Counted from the stretch's first letter, positions 38,022-48,183 are shown. The stretch: DNA of 64,000 nucleotides from Geobacter sp. OR-1 (GCF_000813145.1 NZ_BAZF01000012.1:62001-126000); one strand, 5' to 3'. Notes: generated from the sequence alone by a model not told the origin. Made by a program: numbers and translations.

Positions 38022-40787
38022 GTGACACTGCAGTTATCCCCTGAACAACAACGAGTCATATCGCACCGTGGAACCGACGTGCAGGTCGTCGCTTGTGCCG
38101 GCTCCGGCAAGACGGAATCCATTTCTCGGCGTGTTGCCGCTCTGATCGCCGAGGGGGAGCCTCCTGACTCTATCATCGCCTTCACCTTCACCGAGAAAGC
38201 TGCTGTTGAGCTGAAAGACCGCATCTACCAGCGAGTCGAAGAGGTCAAGGGTACTGACTTTCTAGGTCGGCTCGGGCCGATGTACGTCGGCACCATTCAT
38301 GGCTATTGCTTTCGCCTGCTGCAGGATTACGTTCCCAAGTACGGCAATTATGAAGTGCTAGACGAGAACCGGCATGTCGGCCTGCTCAGCCGCGAGTTCC
38401 AGAACCTGGGGCTGAAGAACATCGGTGTGCGCCATTGGGAGCCGATCCGGGACTTCGCCAAGACGGTTGACGTCATCAGTAACGAGCTGATCGATCCCGC
38501 CTCGCTGTCCGGTACCCCCCTCGGTGACTGCTACCACGCGTATCTTGATATGCTGGACCGCTATCACTTCCTGAGCTTTGGCCTCATTGTGGGCAAGGCA
38601 ATTGAATCCCTGCATGATCCGGTCATATACGATCGTGTCCATTCCCGCCTTCGGCACCTCATTGTCGATGAATATCAGGATGTCAACCCTGCCCAGGAGA
38701 AGTTGGTAGAACTGCTGGGGGCCGCTCCGGTGCAGGTCTGTGTGGTGGGTGACGATGATCAGTCCATCTACCAGTGGCGGGGGTCAGATGTCGCCAACAT
38801 CCTTACCTTCGCCAAGCGCCGGCCCAATGTTGAGGTCATCAAGCTGGAGAGTAACCGTCGGAGTCGACCCGAGATAGTCACCACCGCCAACGCATTCGCC
38901 CAGACCATTCCCCAGCGCCTTGATAAAGAGATGCAGGCGAACAGACCGGCAGGATCGCCGGAGATCGTTACCTGGTGTGATGATACCCAGGAGGATGAAG
39001 CCCGCCAGATCGCCCAGACGATTCAGCGGCTCTATGCCCAGGGGTATCGCTACCGGGATATGGCTATCCTGTACCGATCCGTTCGCACCTCAGCACCGGG
39101 TCTGGTGGACGTGTTGGAGCAGTTCAACATTCCGTTCTCCTGTGGTGGGCGCACCGGTCTCTTCATCCAACCCGCGGTCAACCATTTCGGTGAACTTATG
39201 GCCTGGTTCGCTGATGGCAGCTGGAAAGATGAGCGATATGGTCAACAGCGCGATGCCAGCCTGGATAATGTCGTAGCCGGCTTGAATGCACACTTCGGTA
39301 ATGGTGGCGAGATCCCCGGTCTGCGTAAGTACCTTGAGGACTGGAAAGCTTTCCGCCTGCGTAATAACCGCCCCATCAGCCTGGTCGGCGACTTCTATAG
39401 GTTGCTCAACTTTCTGGGTGCTCACGAGATCGACGTAGATACTCCTTTGGGTTCTGCCCTGTTCGGCTCCTTCGCGCGATTCTCCGAGCTGCTGGCTGAC
39501 TTCGAGCACGTTACCAGGCGTGGTCGCTACGTGACTGAGAATGGGGAGCGTGTCTTCCGAGGCGGTCAGGACCGGGGGAAACCCTACTACCAGAAGCTGC
39601 ATAACTACCTGCTACATTATGCCCGCGACGCCTATGAAGATTTTGAAGGTGAAGAGATTTCGGGTACCGATTCCGTAAGCATCCTGACCGTGCATCAATC
39701 CAAAGGGTTGGAGTGGCCGGTGGTGTTCATGCCGGCATTGACCTCCCAGCGCTTTCCCTCGAAGTTCGCCGGCCAGAGTCAGACCTGGCTATTGCCGGAA
39801 ACAGTCTTTCCGGTTCGTCTCCGGCAGCGTTACGAGGGTGGAGATGCCGACGAGCGCCGCCTGTTCTACGTCGCCATGACCAGGGCACGGGACGTGGTCT
39901 ACCTGTCCAATTTCCAGCGGATCAGCAAGGCAACCAAGCCGTCGCCGTACCTGAAGGATGTGGCTGAGCGCACTGGTGGAATAAGAACCTATGATCAGCT
40001 GCCGATCCCCGCTCCGCCGTCGGATACGAAACAGAAAGAAGCACCTCCGCTGGAGTTGAGCTTTTCAGATATTGCAACCTTCGAGGATTGCGGCTTCCGC
40101 TATCGCTTAGGCAAGTTATTCGGCTTCCAGCAAGAGCTGGCTATCGAGTTGGGTTACGGTAAGGCGCTGCATCATGTCTTGAGGCAGGTGGCTGAACAGG
40201 CTCGCAGTACTGGTGAGATACCGAATCCTACCGAACTGACGACCATCATTGATGAAGAATTCTATCTTCCGTTCGCCGACAATCCGACCTTTACCCGGAT
40301 GCACAAGGCTTCAGGGATGCTGGTCAAGAACTACGTTAAGGACTACTCCAGTGACCTACGCCGGGTCTGGGAGATCGAGCGCCCCTTCGAGGTTCACTTG
40401 GAGGACGGTATCCTGGCCGGTCGTGCCGACATCATCCTGGATATGGAGGATGGGAAGATCGGGAAGCTGGCCATAGTGGACTACAAGACCGCCACCGATC
40501 CGGTACGTGATGAACGATACCACCTCCAGTTGGCGGTCTATGCCGCTGCAGGTCGTGGTGAAGGGCTCGATGTCTCTGCCGGTTATCTCCATGAGCTCAG
40601 GGATGGAACCCGGCATGAAGTGGACATTAGTGACGCCAAGACGAGTGCTGCGCTGACTACGGTAACCAAGTCAGTTAAAGGAATACGAGGCGGAACGTTC
40701 ATACCTTGTTGCCTGAAAGAACAGTGCGAACGGTGTGATTATAAATTGGTATGCAAGCATAACGCTGCACCATCTGATGCGATATGA
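38022..40787 (+). CDS. UvrD-like helicase with AddB/Cas4-like C-terminal nuclease
   Basis: A 921-residue SF1A helicase-nuclease starting at GTG. Helicase motifs: VVACAGSGKTESISRR near residue 21, AFTFTEKAAVELKDR near 53, IVDEYQDVNPAQE near 215, GDDDQSIYQWRGSD near 242, ILTVHQSKGLEWPVV near 554 and YVAMTRARDVVYL near 615. The C-terminal 240 residues hold a PD-(D/E)XK nuclease (LAGRADIILDM, then LAIVDYKTA, then YHLQLAVYAA) with a cysteine set (CGFRYRLG and CCLKEQCERCDYKLVC) that could hold a 4Fe-4S cluster, as in AddB and Cas4. DNA here is much richer in G and C than in the flanking genes. The 213-base gap before it holds nothing I recognise. Confidence 0.92.
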   Translation: MTLQLSPEQQRVISHRGTDVQVVACAGSGKTESISRRVAALIAEGEPPDSIIAFTFTEKAAVELKDRIYQRVEEVKGTDFLGRLGPMYVGTIHGYCFRLLQDYVPKYGNYEVLDENRHVGLLSREFQNLGLKNIGVRHWEPIRDFAKTVDVISNELIDPASLSGTPLGDCYHAYLDMLDRYHFLSFGLIVGKAIESLHDPVIYDRVHSRLRHLIVDEYQDVNPAQEKLVELLGAAPVQVCVVGDDDQSIYQWRGSDVANILTFAKRRPNVEVIKLESNRRSRPEIVTTANAFAQTIPQRLDKEMQANRPAGSPEIVTWCDDTQEDEARQIAQTIQRLYAQGYRYRDMAILYRSVRTSAPGLVDVLEQFNIPFSCGGRTGLFIQPAVNHFGELMAWFADGSWKDERYGQQRDASLDNVVAGLNAHFGNGGEIPGLRKYLEDWKAFRLRNNRPISLVGDFYRLLNFLGAHEIDVDTPLGSALFGSFARFSELLADFEHVTRRGRYVTENGERVFRGGQDRGKPYYQKLHNYLLHYARDAYEDFEGEEISGTDSVSILTVHQSKGLEWPVVFMPALTSQRFPSKFAGQSQTWLLPETVFPVRLRQRYEGGDADERRLFYVAMTRARDVVYLSNFQRISKATKPSPYLKDVAERTGGIRTYDQLPIPAPPSDTKQKEAPPLELSFSDIATFEDCGFRYRLGKLFGFQQELAIELGYGKALHHVLRQVAEQARSTGEIPNPTELTTIIDEEFYLPFADNPTFTRMHKASGMLVKNYVKDYSSDLRRVWEIERPFEVHLEDGILAGRADIILDMEDGKIGKLAIVDYKTATDPVRDERYHLQLAVYAAAGRGEGLDVSAGYLHELRDGTRHEVDISDAKTSAALTTVTKSVKGIRGGTFIPCCLKEQCERCDYKLVCKHNAAPSDAI

Positions 40788-40823
40788 GTAATTCGTTAAC
40801 GGTAGGTTAAATGGAAGGTTTGT

Positions 40824-41534
40824 ATGGCATGGGATTTTGAAGAACTAAAAGTGTTGGTCGAAAATAAGCACGGAGCAGGACAAAGTAATTTGCTTGATCC
40901 TCTTCTTAATTCATTGTGGCGGAAGCTTGAAATTGCCCGATATCACTCTATAGAGTCCAGGCGGCTCACCGAGCAGTATTTCGGGGATGACTCATTCGAA
41001 AATTACAATAAAGCATTTAGATATATTTTTGACAGAATTAACGGAGATGAAGAAGCACGTAAATTCTTTCAAGATGCCTTTATTGCTGAAGCTAATATTG
41101 TAGCATATTCACAATCTATGCATTCTGCTTTCGATATTTTGGGGAAGGTAATCATAGAGTCTCTAAAAATAGATCATATGTTTCACGCCAATCAAAATAT
41201 CTATTTGTTCACTGTTAAAAACAAGCTCAAACATCATGGTATCGCTAACAACATTGTCACAGAGATAGAAACCGCTATTAATAATGACTCATACAAGTAC
41301 TTAAGAGCATTTGTTAACGTAAATAAGCATCTATGCCTTCTGAGAATACCACATACAGTTGAAATGAATGCAGCATCAGAAATTCCCTTTGGTATGAAAA
41401 TAGAGCCTTTTCTTTACGAAAATGAGCATTTTCAAGAAAAATGGGCACGATATTTTGTAACTGAAGAGTTTAATGAAATATCAGAAAGTATTGTAAAAAT
41501 CGGTAATTCTATAAACGATCATCTGAAAATATAA
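40824..41534 (+). CDS. HEPN-like helical protein of the defence cluster
   Basis: A 236-residue, largely helical, AT-rich protein. The segment AEANIVAYSQSMHSAFDIL followed by LRAFVNVNKHLCLLR resembles the pattern of Cthe_2314-like HEPN proteins, where a conserved Arg and a Lys-His end a helix; the spacing here is R-x7-H and not the standard R-x4-6-H, so RNase activity is uncertain. The ATG follows GGAAGG. It sits directly before the methyltransferase gene, a common place for a partner or toxin in restriction loci. HEPN assignment is tentative. Confidence 0.6.
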   Translation: MAWDFEELKVLVENKHGAGQSNLLDPLLNSLWRKLEIARYHSIESRRLTEQYFGDDSFENYNKAFRYIFDRINGDEEARKFFQDAFIAEANIVAYSQSMHSAFDILGKVIIESLKIDHMFHANQNIYLFTVKNKLKHHGIANNIVTEIETAINNDSYKYLRAFVNVNKHLCLLRIPHTVEMNAASEIPFGMKIEPFLYENEHFQEKWARYFVTEEFNEISESIVKIGNSINDHLKI

Positions 41535-41553
41535 CAAACTAGAGGTGCTGAAA

Positions 41554-44547
41554 ATGGCGAAGAACAAGGGCACGGATAATGGAATTAACACAACTGACTA
41601 TCGGCATGACGGCGAGAAGCGGAAGAATATACCGCTAGCCAAGATCGCCGCCGAAGGCCAAATACCCAAGGTTAAGAGAGCGAAGTATCACTACAGCCCT
41701 CACCTCTCTCCGGAGTTGCGGTTTGACCCTACCGGTAATGCTGACCGTGTTCTCAGTATCAAGGAGAAGATGAAGGATACCCTGACCAAGGAAGAGTTGT
41801 CGCTGCTGGACAGCGCTCTGAACAGCCATCAGCCCTGGCTGGAGTGGGCGGAGAAGAAGGAACAGCATGACCGGAAGTTCTTCGAGGTTGATCCGATAGC
41901 TCTCCACATCCACGAGCGTGTATCAGCGCAGGCAATGATGAAGATTGCCGCCCGCCAAGATGTCCAACGTGACCTGTTCGCGGATCCCCAGCAGGAGTAC
42001 CAGGAGGCGGTTAAGTTCTACAAGCATGACGTCGACTGGGCAAATAGGATGATTCTCGGTGATTCACTTCAAGTTATGACTTCTCTTGCTCGTCGGGAAG
42101 ATTTGGCGGGAAAGGTTCAGATGATCTTCATGGACCCTCCTTATGGGATAAGATTTGGTTCTAACTTTCAACCTGAGATAGGTAAAAAAGATGTAAAGGA
42201 TAAGGAATCAGACCTCACTAGAGAGCCTGAAATGGTCAGAGCTTATCGTGATACATGGACACTGGGAACTCACTCGTATTTGTCATACCTACGGGAGAGA
42301 ATGTCATTGGCTAAAGAACTATTGACTGAAAGTGGGAGTATTTTTGTTCAAATTTCAGACGAAAACCTTCATCGAGTTCGCATGTTAATGGATGAAGTTT
42401 TCGGCGTAGAGAATTTTTGCGCCATAATTCCATTTCGAAAACGACTTATGCCTTTAGGTGCAACACTCCTTGAAGGGATGTGTGATTTTCTAATTTGGTT
42501 CTCGGTTTCGAAAGAAAAAGTGAAATTTCGACATCTTTATCGACAATCTCAACCCTCGGCTGAATCTCGTTGGACCAATGTCGAAGAAATTGACGGATCA
42601 AGGCGAAAACTCACTAAAGAAGAAAGAGATGATCTTTCATGTTTACCAGATGGCGCTAGAGTTTATAGACTTGTCTCGCAAAGAAAACCTGAATATTTCC
42701 CATCCAATGATTATGAGTTCACCTTCCAGGGGAAACCATTTCGTCCCCCTCGTGGTGGATGTTGGATGGCGAGTAAAGATATAATGGAGGTTCTTGCTAA
42801 AGCAGATCGTTTAGAAGCAGAAGGAGATAACCTTAGTTATATCCTTTATCACAAGGATTTTCCCTACTCAAAAATTACTAACTTTTGGGTAGATACTGCT
42901 CCTGTTCAAAATAAACGTTATGTAGTGCAAACTGCAGAGCAAGTAATTACTCGTTGTCTTCTGATGACGACCGATCCTGGTGATCTTGTACTTGATCCTA
43001 CATGTGGTAGTGGTTCCACAGCTTTCGTCAGCGAGCAATGGGGGCGACGTTGGATAACCATTGACACCAGTCGTGTAGCAATTTCTCTTGCAAGACAGAG
43101 ACTATTAACAGCATCTCTACCCTTCTATAGAATAAAAAATAGTTCCCAGCATGATTCAGCTAATCCAGCATTTGGATTCGAATGTAACAAAATCCCGCAT
43201 TTAACCCGAAATAGTATTGCGCAAAATTCTTCATTGATCCCTATATTTTCAAAACACGAAGAGATAATGGCTAACCAATTAGCTAATTTGAATAACATTT
43301 TCAAAGTTGAAGTATCTCAGTCGTTACGTGAAAAGTTAGTGGTAAAATTTGCTGAATTGGAAAAAAGAATAGGTAAGAAAAATATAACTGATTCAGATCA
43401 AAGGCGATTATTGCTACCTAAAGATGGTTGGAACGAATGGAATGTTCCTTTTAAATCTGATGAAGACTGGCCAAGTAGGTTGTCTGATGCTTTATCTGAA
43501 TATCGCTCAGCGTGGCAAAATAAAATGAAAGAAGTTGGTGATTGCATAGCAAAAAATGCTGAGAAAAGTGAGTTTGTAGATCAGCCTGAAATTGTACGAA
43601 ATGTTGTCCGGGTTACTGGACCTTTCACGGTTGAGGGTGTAAAGCCTGAAGAGTTGTCATTGGATGAAGATGGTCTATTTGATCCAACTCCTAATGAGTT
43701 TGAGGGTGATGATGTTGAAGTGCCTATTCAAGTTGAAGGTCAGAATATAATATCCTACCTTACTCAAATGGTAAGCCTGATTCGAATGGACGGAGTTACC
43801 TTTCCCAACAATAAGCACATGAAGTTTTCAAGAATCGAACCACTGTTCGAGCAGGGATCAGGTTCTACTCTCCATGCGGAAGGTGCCTGGGATGGCACAG
43901 ATGATGGCGAACCGAACAGCGTAGCCATTGCCTTTGGCCCACAGTATGGCCCCGTCACTGCTACACAGGTGGAAGAATTAGTGCGGGCCAGCCGCCGGTA
44001 TGACGAACTGGTCATCGCAGGATTCAGCTTCGATGCTGCCGCTGCAGCCGCCATTCAAGAATCTCAGCATCCGAAGTTGAAGATTCACATGGCCCACATC
44101 CGACCTGACGCCGGCCCTGGTATGGCAGGGTTGCTGAAGGACACACCCAATAGCCAGCTCTTCACAATCTTCGGTCAGCCTGAGATTGAGGTGAACCCCA
44201 CTACTGACGGCGAATTCAAGGTCAAGCTGCTCGGGGTAGATATCTATGACCCGCTCAAGGGGGAAGTGAAGTCGTCCGGCGCTGATAAGGTTGCAGCTTG
44301 GTTCCTGGACAGCGACTTCGACGGGCGCTGCTTCTGCATTACGCAGGCGTTCTTCCCCAACCAGGATGCCTGGGATAAGATCGCCAAGAGTCTTGGGTCA
44401 TCGGCAGATACCGCCGCCTTCACCGCATTCAAGGGTACTGTTTCTCTTCCTTTCCCAGCCGGTAAGCACAAGCGAATTGCTGTGAAGGTAATTGATCCGC
44501 GTGGTAATGAAGTCATGGCCATCGCTCAGCTCGGCGACGAGCGATAG
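41554..44547 (+). CDS. Beta-class DNA adenine methyltransferase (type III Mod-like)
   Basis: A 997-residue methylase with motif IV MDPPYGIRFGSN near residue 192 placed before motif I DPTCGSGSTAF near 480, the order of beta-class N6-adenine (or N4-cytosine) enzymes such as type III Mod. The target-recognition region would lie between them (about 290-450). The last 400 residues, ending in SLPFPAGKHKRIAVKVIDPRG, are an extension seen with methylases partnered to type III-like restriction helicases. I chose ATG 41554 with GAGG upstream. The gene is a mosaic: bases from about 42,050 to 43,850 are AT-rich while both ends are GC-rich. It is the only methylase in the cluster. Confidence 0.92.
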   Translation: MAKNKGTDNGINTTDYRHDGEKRKNIPLAKIAAEGQIPKVKRAKYHYSPHLSPELRFDPTGNADRVLSIKEKMKDTLTKEELSLLDSALNSHQPWLEWAEKKEQHDRKFFEVDPIALHIHERVSAQAMMKIAARQDVQRDLFADPQQEYQEAVKFYKHDVDWANRMILGDSLQVMTSLARREDLAGKVQMIFMDPPYGIRFGSNFQPEIGKKDVKDKESDLTREPEMVRAYRDTWTLGTHSYLSYLRERMSLAKELLTESGSIFVQISDENLHRVRMLMDEVFGVENFCAIIPFRKRLMPLGATLLEGMCDFLIWFSVSKEKVKFRHLYRQSQPSAESRWTNVEEIDGSRRKLTKEERDDLSCLPDGARVYRLVSQRKPEYFPSNDYEFTFQGKPFRPPRGGCWMASKDIMEVLAKADRLEAEGDNLSYILYHKDFPYSKITNFWVDTAPVQNKRYVVQTAEQVITRCLLMTTDPGDLVLDPTCGSGSTAFVSEQWGRRWITIDTSRVAISLARQRLLTASLPFYRIKNSSQHDSANPAFGFECNKIPHLTRNSIAQNSSLIPIFSKHEEIMANQLANLNNIFKVEVSQSLREKLVVKFAELEKRIGKKNITDSDQRRLLLPKDGWNEWNVPFKSDEDWPSRLSDALSEYRSAWQNKMKEVGDCIAKNAEKSEFVDQPEIVRNVVRVTGPFTVEGVKPEELSLDEDGLFDPTPNEFEGDDVEVPIQVEGQNIISYLTQMVSLIRMDGVTFPNNKHMKFSRIEPLFEQGSGSTLHAEGAWDGTDDGEPNSVAIAFGPQYGPVTATQVEELVRASRRYDELVIAGFSFDAAAAAAIQESQHPKLKIHMAHIRPDAGPGMAGLLKDTPNSQLFTIFGQPEIEVNPTTDGEFKVKLLGVDIYDPLKGEVKSSGADKVAAWFLDSDFDGRCFCITQAFFPNQDAWDKIAKSLGSSADTAAFTAFKGTVSLPFPAGKHKRIAVKVIDPRGNEVMAIAQLGDER

Positions 44548-44556
44548 GGGGCGATC

Positions 44557-47500
44557 ATGGCAAAGGCGAAAACAACAACGGAAGTCACTCCTGATGGCTG
44601 GGCACCAACCCAAGCTGTTGATGATCCCATCCTGAATAGCCCCTATGAGGAGCCGAAGCAGTACTGGCGCTATGCTGACGGAGTACCGCATAAGGTGCCA
44701 GGGCGCAGGCCGGCACGGTACCACTTCAAGGACAAGCAGACCGGCGCTGCACAACAGGACCTTTTCAAGATCGAGACAGAAGACGACTTGCCACTGATCA
44801 ACGCACTCCGTAAGGACGTCAAGCGATGGCGTGATTCTGGTTATCGTGGTGCATCTGCTGTTACCAAGGAATTGCTGACCTGGTGGATACGGGAAGATCG
44901 ACCGCGACGGCTCTTCTTCTGCCAGCGGGAAGCGGTGGAAACGGTCATCTACCTCCTGGAGCTTGGCATTCCAGGGAGATTACGGGCATCCGGATTTCAA
45001 AATTTTGAGGTGGATGCTGATAACATCTCGCTCTTGTTGAAGGGTGAAAAACCTAACTTCGATAACCTCGGCGAAGACTTCTTCCCGCGCCTCGTTGATC
45101 CCGCGTCTGATGCTGGACTCCTGGCGCTCCGTCGGCTCGGCTGCAAGATGGCCACCGGCAGTGGCAAGACTATCGTCATGGCCATGCTGATCTCCTGGGC
45201 TTTCTGCAATCGCGGTCGCAACCCTTCCTCGACCAGCTTCCCCAATGCCGTGCTGATCTGTGCCCCGAACCTGACAGTCAGGAAACGGTTATCTGTGCTG
45301 CGCCCAGATGATCCTGACAATTACTATGACACGTTCGACTTGATTCCGCCCAAGTACCGGGAGTTCATGAACGCAGGTAAGGTGCTGGTGACCAACTGGC
45401 ACATCTTCGCCCCGAAGGGTGAGCATACCGAAGGCGGTAAGAGCTATGCCGTGGTCAATAAGGGCGAGGAAACGCATGACGCCTTCACCCGTAACCGGCT
45501 CGGTGAACTGGCGCAGAGGCTCCCGATACTGGTTCTGAATGATGAGGGGCATCACTGTTGGCGGGGTAAGAATCTATCCGAGACAGATGAAAAAAAGGCA
45601 TTGAAGGATCGCAGTAAGGAAGAGCAGGACTTCTTGAAAGAAGAAGCCGAAGAGGCCCGCATCTGGCTGGCCGGTCTGGATCGAATCAATAATAGCGGGC
45701 TGATCGGTAAGGATGAGAGCGGGACCATTCTGCCCGGTATATCGGCGTGCGTTGACCTCTCGGCCACTCCCTTCTACCTGGCCAACAGCGGCTATCCAGA
45801 AGGGAGTCCGTTCCCCTGGCTGGTGAGTGACTTCGGTCTGGTGGATGCCATCGAGAGCGGTATCACCAAGGTGCCGCGTCTGCCGGTCAAGGATGACCAG
45901 GGGAACAAGGACGAGGCGGGCCGGCCTGATCCGGTCTACTTCCGGCTGTGGGATAGCATCAAGAAGCAGCTGAAACCGGAAGACTATATCAGCAAGACCA
46001 AGGTAAAACCCGAGGCTCTGTTCAAGTACGCCGAGGGGGCGTTGACCACTCTCCTGGCCCAGTGGAAGGTACAGTTCGACAAGTGTAAAGAGGACGCGGG
46101 CGGTAAATCCTTTATCCCGCCGGTCATCATAGTGGTCTGCGATAATACTGAAGTTGCGTCCATATTCTTCCGCGAGATCAGCGGGGAGTATGAAGAAGAA
46201 ACTGTCAATGAAGAAGGCAAGACCGTTGTTGTAAAGAAATATACCGGTGGTCTGCTGCATGAGTTGGAGAACAGCGCCGCCTTCCAGCCGACTATACGTA
46301 TTGACTCCAAGCTGCTCGCCAAGATTGAAGCCGAGGGAGATGAAACCAAGGACGAGGCGGCTCTGCGGCTGCGCGAGTTGATCGACACGGTCGGCAAGCG
46401 TGGCGGTATCGGCGAGCAGGTACGGTGTGTGGTGTCGGTGTCCATGTTGACGGAAGGCTGGGACGCCAACAACGTCACCCATATCCTGGGGGTTCGCGCT
46501 TTCGGCAGTCAGCTCCTCTGCGAGCAGGTTGTAGGTCGTGGCCTGCGCCGGGTCAGTTATGACATCAACCCCGAGACCGGGATGCTGAACGCCGAGTACG
46601 CCGACGTGTACGGAATCCCATTCTCCCTGATCCCGTTCAAGGGGAAACCCAAGGAAGATAAAGAAAAGCCTGATCCCGTGTACCACAGTATTTATGCCGT
46701 ACCTGAACGGGATGCATACGAGATCAGAATGCCTAACGTGGAGAGCTATGTCTATGCCCTGCGGGAGGGCGGTATAACCTGTGATGTGGATAAGCTGGAA
46801 GCTCTGATCGTGGACAAGGAGCCGAATACCGTCTATCTGGCACCGACACGCGGTTACCAGGATGAAGCGACCGGCATCAAGGATACCGGCGAATTCATCC
46901 CCCAGACGCGGGAAGAATACTACAAGACTGTGCGCCCCCAGCAGGTGATATTCCGATTAGCCCAGATTATCCTGGATGACCTGGCCCAAGGTGCTGAAGG
47001 CGGTGACCGCGGGAAACTCAAGTTCTTGGCCCGGCATCAACTCTTCCCGGAATTACTCAAGATCGTCAGGGAGTATGTCCGTAAGAAGGTTACATTTAAA
47101 GAGGGCGTAGATGAACGCGAGCTTGCACTGAAACGCTACGCCCAACTATTACGCGAACGCGTCAGGGACGGCATTCTCCCGCTGGTGGCAAAGGACGATC
47201 AGAAACTCTTGCCGGTACTGAACTCCTTTGAGCCGTACACATCGACCGGGAACGTCAATTACCAGACCTGCCGGCCCGTCATGGAGCTGGAAAAGAGTCA
47301 CCTGAATCGTGCCATGTTGCAGAGTAGCTACGAGAGCCAGGCGATCGAGATCATGGAAGATCTGGATGCGGTGGATTACTTCACTCCCAACGACCGTCAG
47401 ATCGGCCTGATTATCCCTTATGAATATGAAGGGCACCGGCATAATTACGAGCCGGACTTCGTGGTGAAGCTGAAGAATGGGAAGCTGGTGCTGTTGGAGA

Positions 47501-48183
47501 TAAAGGGGATGGGTGGCAAGATCTATAACCAAGATCTGGTGCCGGCCAAGAATGCCGCCGCCAGGAAGTGGGTTGCCGCTGTTAATAATAATGCGCGGTA
47601 TGGAGAGTGGGTATTCGAGATATGTGAGGAGCTAAGCGGATTGAGGCAGATGCTGGAACTACATGCCGGCATAGCAGATGAGAACCGCCCCTTCCGTATC
47701 TTGGTGCCAACGGACGGTGAGCACTGGAAAACCTGTATTCCACTCATTGCCTTACAGACTGTAGTCAGGAAATCCCAGGAGAAGCAGAAGACACTGGATG
47801 GATTCGGCTCGTGGTCATCGTCCTGGGTAACCTGGGATGGTCACCCCCCCTTTCAGGACGGTATGTTCGTGGCACAGGTTCGGGGCGATGCGATGGAGCC
47901 GGATATCGAAGCTGGTGCTTACGGGGTATTCAGCAAGATCGACGGACAGGATCGCCAAGGGAAGGTTGTGCTCGCCGTTCACGGTGGGATTGATGATCCG
48001 TTTGCTGGCCGCTCTTACACCGTAAGGGAATATCACAGCGAACGCTGCGGATCGGACGGAACTGACTGGCAGCATGTGCGGGTCACGTTGAAGCCGACGA
48101 ATCCAGCTGCTGCTGAATTCGTGCTGGACGTAAAGGACGAAAACGAAGTGCGGGTGTTGGCAGAGCTGGTCGGGATTTTGTAA
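44557..48183 (+). CDS. Type III-like restriction helicase-nuclease with degenerate S24 domain
   Basis: A 1208-residue protein, probably of the BPTD_3080-type restriction endonuclease family. SF2 motifs: Walker A CKMATGSGKTIVMAM near residue 197, NDEGHHCW near 328, DLSATPFYL near 401 and QVVGRGLRR near 657. A PD-(D/E)XK nuclease follows (EPDFVVKLKNGKLVLLEIKG, about 964-984). The last 120 residues resemble an S24 (LexA/UmuD-type) peptidase, but the nucleophile serine of the usual GDSMEP is alanine (GDAMEP, near 1110), so self-cleavage is unlikely. It starts 10 bases after the methylase stop and would be its restriction partner, cutting unmethylated DNA with ATP. Confidence 0.9.
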   Translation: MAKAKTTTEVTPDGWAPTQAVDDPILNSPYEEPKQYWRYADGVPHKVPGRRPARYHFKDKQTGAAQQDLFKIETEDDLPLINALRKDVKRWRDSGYRGASAVTKELLTWWIREDRPRRLFFCQREAVETVIYLLELGIPGRLRASGFQNFEVDADNISLLLKGEKPNFDNLGEDFFPRLVDPASDAGLLALRRLGCKMATGSGKTIVMAMLISWAFCNRGRNPSSTSFPNAVLICAPNLTVRKRLSVLRPDDPDNYYDTFDLIPPKYREFMNAGKVLVTNWHIFAPKGEHTEGGKSYAVVNKGEETHDAFTRNRLGELAQRLPILVLNDEGHHCWRGKNLSETDEKKALKDRSKEEQDFLKEEAEEARIWLAGLDRINNSGLIGKDESGTILPGISACVDLSATPFYLANSGYPEGSPFPWLVSDFGLVDAIESGITKVPRLPVKDDQGNKDEAGRPDPVYFRLWDSIKKQLKPEDYISKTKVKPEALFKYAEGALTTLLAQWKVQFDKCKEDAGGKSFIPPVIIVVCDNTEVASIFFREISGEYEEETVNEEGKTVVVKKYTGGLLHELENSAAFQPTIRIDSKLLAKIEAEGDETKDEAALRLRELIDTVGKRGGIGEQVRCVVSVSMLTEGWDANNVTHILGVRAFGSQLLCEQVVGRGLRRVSYDINPETGMLNAEYADVYGIPFSLIPFKGKPKEDKEKPDPVYHSIYAVPERDAYEIRMPNVESYVYALREGGITCDVDKLEALIVDKEPNTVYLAPTRGYQDEATGIKDTGEFIPQTREEYYKTVRPQQVIFRLAQIILDDLAQGAEGGDRGKLKFLARHQLFPELLKIVREYVRKKVTFKEGVDERELALKRYAQLLRERVRDGILPLVAKDDQKLLPVLNSFEPYTSTGNVNYQTCRPVMELEKSHLNRAMLQSSYESQAIEIMEDLDAVDYFTPNDRQIGLIIPYEYEGHRHNYEPDFVVKLKNGKLVLLEIKGMGGKIYNQDLVPAKNAAARKWVAAVNNNARYGEWVFEICEELSGLRQMLELHAGIADENRPFRILVPTDGEHWKTCIPLIALQTVVRKSQEKQKTLDGFGSWSSSWVTWDGHPPFQDGMFVAQVRGDAMEPDIEAGAYGVFSKIDGQDRQGKVVLAVHGGIDDPFAGRSYTVREYHSERCGSDGTDWQHVRVTLKPTNPAAAEFVLDVKDENEVRVLAELVGIL

